Source: Mariprofundaceae bacterium (lineage in GTDB: Bacteria > Pseudomonadota > Zetaproteobacteria > Mariprofundales > Mariprofundaceae). From it: DNA of 23,756 bases. Positions 1 to 5,039 of this stretch are shown piece after piece; the stretch's first letter is position 1, and every line of letters begins with the position of its first letter. The DNA lies in contig WFOJ01000153.1 in assembly GCA_015488125.1 (NCBI GenBank), positions 1 through 23,756 of the forward strand, written 5' to 3'. Under the pieces are notes generated by a model. The model was not told the DNA's origin. It saw nothing but the letters and a program-made list of their open reading frames with translations, and did not search any database. Made by a program: the position numbers and the translations under genes.

Positions 1-26
1 CCACATGTTCATCCGGTGAGGATACC

Positions 27-173
27 ATGGAAACAAATCCATTGCAAGTGCCCATTGCGCTGCTTGATCGCTTCAGTGCGCCGCTTAAACGGGCGGAATC
101 AAAAATAAAAAAAACACAGGCGCGACTGAATACCACCAATGAAAAGCTGGCTGCTATTGATTATGATCGGTGA
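27..173 (+). CDS. small hypothetical protein, 48 aa, or 3' end of a longer gene
   Basis: An ATG at 27 opens a 48-codon frame ending in TGA at 171-173. The sequence GGTGAGGA at 15-22 could serve as a ribosome binding site, though it lies close to the start. The frame is also open back to the window edge, so this may be the C-terminus of a larger gene cut off by the window. The product is rich in Lys and Ala with a likely helical, possibly coiled-coil second half (residues 19-45), and it has no signal peptide or membrane segment. It is convergent with hsdM. I recognise no family. Confidence 0.35.
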   Translation: METNPLQVPIALLDRFSAPLKRAESKIKKTQARLNTTNEKLAAIDYDR

Positions 174-180
174 TATGATC

Positions 181-316
181 GAGGTCTGACCTGATTATCA
201 TAAAACCCTCCTTAGCCCTGCTATTTTACTCCCAAAATGGGTATTTTAAGGCCAAAAAAGGACCGTTTTTATCCTTCTATTTCTGTAAAATCAACAAGTT
301 ATTCAGGTCAGACCCC
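181..316. repeat. 136-bp segment with terminal inverted repeats (possible MITE or REP-like element)
   Basis: GGTCTGACCTGA at 183-194 is matched exactly in reverse complement at 303-314, and the outer G-purine-GG context is also similar. The interior is AT-rich, with no gene and a weak CCCA-AAA-TGGG hairpin followed by T-rich sequence at 231-246. It lies between the 48-aa ORF and the 3' end of hsdM. The structure would fit a short non-autonomous insertion or a REP/transposase-linked sequence, but there is no transposase gene here and I see no clear target duplication. The large inverted repeat could also fold in RNA and end transcription of either convergent neighbour. Confidence 0.4.
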
Positions 317-335
317 GTTTTACCCGTTTTATCTT

Positions 336-1964
336 TTATTTTTTCCTGTCGGACGATAACAGTGGCAGCACTGGCAGGCCCAACTCTTTGAGAAACGTAT
401 TATGGTGTTCCGTGGCGGCGGCAATCTTGCCCGCCAGGGCGGTCAATTCATCATGGACCTGTCCCAGATCAACCGGTTCCTCGGATTTGGCGGTGCTGAC
501 GTAGCGGGTAATGTTCAGATTGAAGTCGTTTTCCTCGATTTCCTCCATGGATACCCGGCGGGAATAACGTTCTTCTTCCCTGCGGTTCTGGTAGGTATCG
601 ATGATTTTGTCGATATGTTCCGGCAACAGCACATTCTGGCGCTTGCCTTTCTCGAAGTGCTCGCTGGCGTTGATGATCAGGACGTCATCGGTCTTTTTAC
701 ACTTCTTCAGCACCAGGATGCAGACCGGAATGCCGGTGGAGTAGAACAGCTTGGCCGGCAGGCCGATGACGGTGTCGATATTGCCGTCCTGCAGGAGCTT
801 TGTGCGAATCTTCTTCTCCGCGCCGCCCCGGAACAGCACCCCATGCGGCAGGATGATGGCCATGGTGCCTTCCCGGGACAGGAAATGGAACCCGTGGAGC
901 AGAAAGGCGAAATCGGCCGCCGACTTGGGCGCGATCCCGTAGCCTTTGAAGCGGAAATCTTCTTTCAGTTCATCGGTGGGCTGCCAGCGGTAGCTGAAGG
1001 GCGGATTGGCCACCACCGCGTCAAAGGTCATCTTTTTGGCCGGGTTCTCCTCTTTGAGCAGCGGCCAGTCGTTGGTCAGGGTGTCGCCGTGGTAGATCGC
1101 AAATTCCGTATCCCTGACCCCGTGCAGAAGCATGTTCATCCTGGCCAGGTTGTAGGTGGTGATATTCTTCTCCTGGCCGTAGATCTTGCCGATGCCGTTC
1201 TTGCCCATGCGGCGGCGCACGTTGAGCAGCAAAGAGCCTGATCCGCAGGCGAAATCCAGAACACTATTCAGTTTTGGCTTCTTGCCGGTGGCCGGGTCCT
1301 GGCAGTCGAGGGTTACGATTCCGGACAAAATACTGGAGATCTGCTGCGGGGTGTAGAACTCCCCGGCCTTTTTGCCGCTGCCAGCGGCGAACTGGCCGAT
1401 CAGGTATTCATAGGCATCGCCCAGCAGATCCCGCTCGGCGGAGAACTCGGCCAGCCCTTCGGCGATTTTTTGGATGATGGTGCAAAGGCGATCATTGCGC
1501 TGTGTGTAGTTTTTGCCCAGCTTTTCCGAACCCAGGTTGATCTCCGAAAAAAGCCCCTGGAAATTGCTGGAAAAGGATTCGTTCTCGATGAATTTGAAGC
1601 CATCCCGCAGGGTGTCCAGCAGTTTATCATCCTGGATGCGCGCCATCTCGGCGATGCTGTTCCACAGGTATTCCGGTTTGATCACATAATGCACCTTGCG
1701 GCGCATCAACTTTTCAAACTCCTCGACATCGTCCGGGTTGTCGTCATACCACACAGACAGGGGGGAACGCCGGTCTTTCGGGGGCAGCTCCGGCCAGTCG
1801 GATCCAAGTTCTTTCTTTGCCGCCTCCTCGTAGTTGCCGGAGAGGTAGCGCAGAAAAAGAAAGGCAAGCATGTAGTCGCGGAAGTCATCGGCGTTCATGG
1901 CCCCGCGCAGCTCATCGGCAATGGCCCACAGGGTCTTGCCCAGTTTGTGGTTGTTTTCGGTCAT
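336..1964 (-). CDS. hsdM: type I restriction-modification DNA methyltransferase subunit HsdM
   Basis: A 542-aa N6-adenine methyltransferase subunit, which together with HsdS methylates the recognition sequence and with HsdR forms the restriction complex. The N-terminal helical HsdM domain (residues about 8-160, with DDFRDYMLAFLFLRYLS) is followed by the GEFYTP motif at 201-206. The SAM-binding motif I DFACGSGSLLL lies at 237-247 and the catalytic motif IV NPPF at 320-323. Length is normal for the family (about 520-540). Its ATG overlaps the stop of the prrC-like gene in an ATGA, so translation of the two is probably coupled. It is the last gene of the operon. The usual partner order hsdM-hsdS is broken by the intervening nuclease gene. 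No frameshift or missing motif is visible. Confidence 0.96.
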   Translation of the reverse strand: MTENNHKLGKTLWAIADELRGAMNADDFRDYMLAFLFLRYLSGNYEEAAKKELGSDWPELPPKDRRSPLSVWYDDNPDDVEEFEKLMRRKVHYVIKPEYLWNSIAEMARIQDDKLLDTLRDGFKFIENESFSSNFQGLFSEINLGSEKLGKNYTQRNDRLCTIIQKIAEGLAEFSAERDLLGDAYEYLIGQFAAGSGKKAGEFYTPQQISSILSGIVTLDCQDPATGKKPKLNSVLDFACGSGSLLLNVRRRMGKNGIGKIYGQEKNITTYNLARMNMLLHGVRDTEFAIYHGDTLTNDWPLLKEENPAKKMTFDAVVANPPFSYRWQPTDELKEDFRFKGYGIAPKSAADFAFLLHGFHFLSREGTMAIILPHGVLFRGGAEKKIRTKLLQDGNIDTVIGLPAKLFYSTGIPVCILVLKKCKKTDDVLIINASEHFEKGKRQNVLLPEHIDKIIDTYQNRREEERYSRRVSMEEIEENDFNLNITRYVSTAKSEEPVDLGQVHDELTALAGKIAAATEHHNTFLKELGLPVLPLLSSDRKK

Positions 1965-3082
1965 GTGGTTGTTTCCTCGGTTGCCGCCTCCGGAAAGAGC
2001 TCCGGATTGAAGCGGTAGTCGTTCATGAAGTCGCGCAATATCCGCCGGAAGATCTCCTTGTTCTCCTCCAGCATCTCCTTCGGCTCGAACAGGGAATAAT
2101 TGCCGTGGCTCAGGAGCTGGATGTAACGAAAATGAAGCGCGTCATCTTCATCGTCGGGGTTTTTCTTGACAATTTCACCCACATGGGTGAACCCGTGGAA
2201 GGTTGCGGCCTTCTCCATGATGCCCCGCAGGATGTTGAAGTGGTAGGTATAGAGTTCGCCGGATTCCGCGGCCTTATGCAGTTCCTTGAGCATGGCCACG
2301 TGGTAGAAGCGGGGCGTGTCGCCGGTGTTGCGCAGTTCCCAGCCTCCTGATGTCTTGCTGAGAAAATAGCGCTGCGCCCTTGTCAATTCATTGCACATCA
2401 CATTGAAAAACAGGGTGTGATGCGACGAAAGAACCACCCTGACGCGATCCTGGCCTTTCAAAAGCAGTGCCAGATGGGCAGCCACCGCAATGGCGTTGTT
2501 GTCGTCCACCGAGGAGATGGGATCGTCGATATAGATGTATCTTACCCAGTCATAGGCTTCCTGCCCGTCTATGGCCAGTTGGGCAATGGCGAGGAAGAAG
2601 CACCAGACAAAGATATTTTCCTCCCCGCGGGATACCTTGATCAGAAGCGGTTCCTCTTCTCCGGCGTCGTTCTTGACTGTTTCCCGCCAGAAGCGAACCG
2701 TGCCTGCGGCATAATCGATATCGAAATGAAAATCAGCGTAGCGATTGAGAAAGGGCCGGATGCGGTGTTCCATCTCCAGCTCGGCAAGCCCGGCAAAGAA
2801 ACGGGATGCGGTGTTCATCTTCAGCACCCGCTCGGCGTCGTTCTCCAGGTCGTTGTCCCAGGAAAAAAGGTCCTCGGTAAAGGCGTTGAAGTAAAGGGTG
2901 TCGCGGGCGATGACCTCACCGTCGGCATGGCGCTCCTTGCCCAGTTCCTTGAAGGCCATGGAGAGCCGCGTCTTGCCGGTGCTGTTGTAGGCAAAGATGA
3001 GGATATATTTTTTCTCCTGTTCGCGCAGGTGACGGGCCAGGGCCTCAAGGGTGGTAAAGGTCTGGATATTGGCGGCGGCCAT
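1961..3082 (-). CDS. prrC: PrrC-like anticodon nuclease (tRNA-cleaving ribonuclease linked to type I R-M)
   Basis: A 373-aa protein resembling E. coli PrrC, a latent ribonuclease kept silent by a type I R-M complex; when a phage disables that complex, PrrC cuts the tRNA-Lys anticodon loop. Seen here: a P-loop AYNSTGKT (31-38, K37) with Ala where the first Gly normally stands; the block LYFNAFTEDLFSWDNDLENDAE (63-84) typical of PrrC; an ABC-signature-like SRGEE (151-155); Walker B and D-loop IDDPISSVDD (185-194); and a switch-region SSHH (219-222). In the C-terminal part R286 and E290 (RxxxE) and H326 match the order of the catalytic Arg, Glu and His of E. coli PrrC. The length is close to PrrC (about 396). 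An excellent AGGAGGT at 3092-3098 fixes the ATG. It sits between hsdS and hsdM, not between hsdS and hsdR as in the E. coli locus. Family assignment is firm; the actual tRNA target is unknown. Confidence 0.88.
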   Translation of the reverse strand: MAAANIQTFTTLEALARHLREQEKKYILIFAYNSTGKTRLSMAFKELGKERHADGEVIARDTLYFNAFTEDLFSWDNDLENDAERVLKMNTASRFFAGLAELEMEHRIRPFLNRYADFHFDIDYAAGTVRFWRETVKNDAGEEEPLLIKVSRGEENIFVWCFFLAIAQLAIDGQEAYDWVRYIYIDDPISSVDDNNAIAVAAHLALLLKGQDRVRVVLSSHHTLFFNVMCNELTRAQRYFLSKTSGGWELRNTGDTPRFYHVAMLKELHKAAESGELYTYHFNILRGIMEKAATFHGFTHVGEIVKKNPDDEDDALHFRYIQLLSHGNYSLFEPKEMLEENKEIFRRILRDFMNDYRFNPELFPEAATEETTT

Positions 3083-3084
3083 AT

Positions 3085-3192
3085 TTACGCCACCTCCTGC
3101 GGATAATAATTGTGAATTGTGAATGATGAATGATGAACTGGAGCCGTTTTTCCAGTTTGCTTGTGTTGTTTTAACCTTATCTTTTCATTCAT
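3085..3192 (-). CDS. orphan leader ORF, 35 aa, copy of the HsdS N-terminal leader, upstream of prrC
   Basis: The ATG lies inside a heptamer of array A. The frame starts MNEKIRLKQHKQTGKTAPVH, runs through the T-rich core and the second array arm, and stops with TAA at 3085-3087, two bases before the prrC ATG. HsdS itself begins MNEKKKAKQHKRDGKTAPVH, so this is a second copy of the same leader with no target-recognition module behind it. The prrC ribosome binding site lies inside its last codons, so if translated it would be coupled to prrC. It may be a vestige of a lost or displaced hsdS half-gene, or a real leader peptide. Existence of the frame is certain; translation is inference. Confidence 0.5.
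   Translation of the reverse strand: MNEKIRLKQHKQTGKTAPVHHSSFTIHNYYPQEVA
3092..3098 (-). promoter_or_regulatory. ribosome binding site of the prrC-like gene
   Basis: The minus strand reads AGGAGGT, ending nine bases before the ATG at 3082. It is the strongest Shine-Dalgarno in the hsd operon, while the genes started from the heptamer arrays have none as good. This decides the prrC start. Confidence 0.75.
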
Positions 3193-3220
3193 AATTCATC
3201 ACTCACAATTCACCATTTGG
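3108..3220. repeat. heptamer array A (two arms around a 43-nt T-rich core)
   Basis: On the plus strand the left arm at 3108-3142 is AATTGTG, AATTGTG, AATGATG, AATGATG, AACTGGA. The core is 3143-3185. The right arm at 3186-3220 is CATTCAT, AATTCAT, CACTCAC, AATTCAC, CATTTGG. The arms are roughly inverted copies of each other. The core has the same length as that of array C and matches it at 30 of 43 positions, with a shared TTGTGTTGTTTT. The hsdS stop codon (3203-3205) and the start of the orphan leader (3190-3192) lie in the right arm. Confidence 0.85.
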
Positions 3221-4639
3221 AAACATCTGCTGCATCAACCCCTTTTTGTGCTGCTTGAGGGCTTCGACCTTTTGGGATTGCAGCTCGATCAGCTCATCGA
3301 GGGAGGAAAGGCAGTCGGCGATTTTTTGTTGTTCGGCTCTGCTCCTTGGAGTAGGTAAAACAATACTAAAAAAATCGTTTGCACCTATATTTAAAAGACC
3401 ATCACTTCGAGCACCGCTTGTTATAAACCTGACCAATTGATGTCCATGAAAATTTTTTTCAAAATATCCTCTAAAAAATTCGGGCACATAGTCATCTTTG
3501 AACTCGAAGCTGTAAAATGCGTTTGGCACTGCTGCCTCTTTGAATTCACGCAATTGATAGATTGCCCCTTGGGGGAACGTCTTAGAATTGCCCTTATTAT
3601 ATGAAAATTGCCCTTCCTTAAGGACAATATATTTCTCATATTGTCGTCCGGAAATATCTCTACCAAATTTTTCAGCTTGCGACACGAAGCCAGCACCGGA
3701 CGTGATGCTTACAGGTGTGAGCTTTTTTGAATCAATTCGTTCCGTAATACGATTGGTTAGTTCCCCCAACCGCTTCGCCTCCCACGCCCCGGCATCCCGG
3801 AACTCGGGGAAGCGCAGGCGGGGAACTAATGATGAATGATGAGTGGTGAATGGTGAATTGCAAGTTGATTTGTTTCGTTCACCATTCATCATTAACCATT
3901 CACAATTTGGAAACATCTGCTGCATCAACCCCTTCTTGTGCTGCCTGAGGGCCTCACACTGCCGCGCCTCCAGCTCGATCAGCTCATCGAGGGAGGAAAG
4001 GAAATCGGCGATTTTTTGTTGTTCGGATGGACTCGGAACCAATAGCGGAAGATTTTTCAATTCATCTATACCAATTCTCTTTCGTGTCGAACCTGAAGCT
4101 GTTTTTTCAACTAAAGACCGAAACTGAACAGAATTGATTGATGAAAATAAAAAATATTTACTAAATCGTTTTTCATCTACTGCTAGTCGTATTCCATCAG
4201 AACACATTACATAGCGTGAAGAGCCTTTAGGTATTAGGCACGCCCGTCCTACCGGATCACCCATTTTGGACAAAATAATATCACCAGGATAAATATTATT
4301 ACTTAAGAGTTCATCAGCTTTTTCTTCGGAGGTAAATATTTTGTATTCGTCTATAAACTCAGCATCACCAATGTTTTGCAGTTGTATTACTCGAATACCA
4401 TTTTCAACATAATCAGAGGATTTAAGATTTGAGCCGAATGGACCACCAACAAAACTCCACCTTATAGACTTATCCGCTGTGTCTATAAGCTTTACTTTCT
4501 CCCACGCCCCCGCATCCCGGAACTCGGGAAATCTCAGCCTGGGCACTAATGGAGAATGATGAGTGGTCAAGGATGAATTGTGAACGGGAGCGGTTTTGCC
4601 GTCTCTTTTGTGTTGTTTTGCTTTTTTCTTTTCATTCAT
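3203..4639 (-). CDS. hsdS: type I restriction-modification specificity subunit HsdS, two cassette-like halves
   Basis: A 478-aa DNA-recognition subunit that positions HsdM and HsdR on a bipartite target. It consists of two tandem modules. Module 1 covers residues 31-245 and module 2 residues 271-475. Each opens with LVPRLRFPEFRDAGAWE (31-47, 271-287), carries its own target recognition domain (about 48-200, 288-430), and closes with a helical spacer containing EQQKIAD and LSSLDELIEL and ending QHKKGLMQQMFPN (233-245, 463-475). The leader (1-30) and the linker (246-270) are translated heptamer-array sequence, an odd feature for an HsdS. Both recognition domains are much more AT-rich than hsdR or hsdM, which suggests separate acquisition. 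The start at 4639 lies six bases after the previous stop. The frame is intact, so the protein is probably functional; the target sequence cannot be predicted here. Confidence 0.93.
   Translation of the reverse strand: MNEKKKAKQHKRDGKTAPVHNSSLTTHHSPLVPRLRFPEFRDAGAWEKVKLIDTADKSIRWSFVGGPFGSNLKSSDYVENGIRVIQLQNIGDAEFIDEYKIFTSEEKADELLSNNIYPGDIILSKMGDPVGRACLIPKGSSRYVMCSDGIRLAVDEKRFSKYFLFSSINSVQFRSLVEKTASGSTRKRIGIDELKNLPLLVPSPSEQQKIADFLSSLDELIELEARQCEALRQHKKGLMQQMFPNCEWLMMNGERNKSTCNSPFTTHHSSLVPRLRFPEFRDAGAWEAKRLGELTNRITERIDSKKLTPVSITSGAGFVSQAEKFGRDISGRQYEKYIVLKEGQFSYNKGNSKTFPQGAIYQLREFKEAAVPNAFYSFEFKDDYVPEFFRGYFEKNFHGHQLVRFITSGARSDGLLNIGANDFFSIVLPTPRSRAEQQKIADCLSSLDELIELQSQKVEALKQHKKGLMQQMFPNGEL
3216..3336. 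repeat. direct repeat, copy 1 (3' end of hsdS module 2)
   Basis: This 121-bp segment encodes the conserved helical spacer EQQKIAD...QMFPN of the second HsdS half. It is highly similar, and of equal length, to 3906-4026, 690 bp away in the same orientation. Runs such as GGAAACATCTGCTGCATCAA are identical in both. It is a natural substrate for homologous recombination between the halves. Confidence 0.85.
3779..3829. repeat. direct repeat, copy 1 (5' end of hsdS module 2)
   Basis: These 51 bp encode LVPRLRFPEFRDAGAWE, identical in protein to the segment at 4499-4549 and nearly identical in DNA. With the 121-bp repeats it shows that the two halves share both ends and differ only in the recognition domain between them. 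Confidence 0.8.
3828..3910. repeat. heptamer array B, at the join of the two HsdS halves
   Basis: On the plus strand the left arm at 3828-3862 is AATGATG, AATGATG, AGTGGTG, AATGGTG, AATTGCA. A 13-nt core (AGTTGATTTGTTT) lies at 3863-3875. The right arm at 3876-3910 is CGTTCAC, CATTCAT, CATTAAC, CATTCAC, AATTTGG. The whole array is translated in frame as residues about 245-271 of HsdS. The variant unit CATTAAC at 3890-3896 is what keeps this frame free of a TGA. Confidence 0.85.
3906..4026. repeat. direct repeat, copy 2 (3' end of hsdS module 1)
   Basis: This is the partner of 3216-3336. It encodes the helical spacer that closes HsdS module 1 (residues about 206-245) and ends at array B, just as the other copy ends at array A. 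Confidence 0.85.
4499..4549. repeat. direct repeat, copy 2 (5' end of hsdS module 1)
   Basis: This is the partner of 3779-3829. It encodes LVPRLRFPEFRDAGAWE at HsdS residues 31-47, directly next to the left arm of array C. Confidence 0.8.
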
Positions 4640-4667
4640 AATTCATCATTCACCATTCACCATTCTT
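4548..4667. repeat. heptamer array C (two arms around a 43-nt core), at the start of hsdS
   Basis: On the plus strand the degenerate left arm at 4548-4589 is AATGGAG, AATGATG, AGTGGTC, AAGGATG, AATTGTG, AACGGGA. The core is 4590-4632. The right arm at 4633-4667 is CATTCAT, AATTCAT, CATTCAC, CATTCAC, CATTCTT. The right arm holds the hsdS start codon (4637-4639) and the stop codon of the four-helix gene (4646-4648). Core and left arm encode the 30-residue HsdS leader. Architecture and core length match array A. Confidence 0.85.
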
Positions 4668-5014
4668 TTCTTTGCCGTCAAAATAATCGACGCCAATATC
4701 TTCGCAATTTCGGCTTGCTCGCCAATCATCGAATCAAACCCCTTCTTGTCCACATAGCCTGATTGATGCAGAAGCTCCAGCCAGTAGGCGGTTTCATTCG
4801 CTTCCTTCTGGGCAATCGCCATTTTATGAATAAAATCCGCCTTGCTCTCCGCGTGTTCTGCTTCCCGAACTAAAGCTCCAATCGCCGTACCGCTGCGCAA
4901 CACCTGCTTACTGATAACAAACTCCCGTTTTTCGCTTTGCAGAAACCGGCTCAACTTCACAATCCGCAAAGCAAACTCAAACGACTTATCCCTGATTACA
5001 TTTTCATTCACCAT
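4646..5014 (-). CDS. S23/IVP-family four-helix-bundle protein inside the hsd operon
   Basis: A 122-aa protein of the four-helix-bundle family known as 23S rRNA intervening-sequence proteins (related to the Avd proteins of diversity-generating retroelements). The family core is clear: VISKQVLRSGTAIGALVREA (33-52), then ESKADFIHKMAIAQKEANET (56-75) and YWLELL (77-82). There is no enzyme motif, signal or membrane segment; members form small oligomeric bundles and their biochemical role is poorly understood. Its first residues (MVNEN) and last residues (RMVNGE) are encoded by heptamer arrays D and C, and start and stop codons both fall within repeats. The gaps are 10 bases to hsdR and 6 to hsdS, with no convincing ribosome binding site, so translation is probably coupled to hsdR. 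It is not a normal R-M subunit. It looks like an insert that brought the repeats or depends on them. Confidence 0.88.
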   Translation of the reverse strand: MVNENVIRDKSFEFALRIVKLSRFLQSEKREFVISKQVLRSGTAIGALVREAEHAESKADFIHKMAIAQKEANETAYWLELLHQSGYVDKKGFDSMIGEQAEIAKILASIILTAKKRMVNGE

Positions 5015-5039
5015 TCACCATTCATCATTCTTCATACAC
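5005..5039. repeat. heptamer array D, at the hsdR / four-helix gene boundary
   Basis: Five plus-strand heptamers in perfect 7-bp register: CATTCAC, CATTCAC, CATTCAT, CATTCTT, CATACAC. The array carries the hsdR stop codon (5025-5027) and the start codon of the four-helix gene (5012-5014). It has the same orientation as the right arm of array C (4633-4667). The four-helix gene is thus flanked by direct repeats of about 35 bp, both containing CATTCACCATTCAC and CATTCTT. Confidence 0.85.

Noticed and set aside
3203..5014. Diversity-generating retroelement, suggested by the Avd-like four-helix protein
   Set aside because: There is no reverse transcriptase and no template/variable repeat pair with adenine-directed differences. 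The hsdS repeats are ordinary module duplications.
3108..5039. CRISPR array
   Set aside because: The repeat unit is only 7 bp, directly tandem without spacers, and much of it is translated. No cas gene is present.
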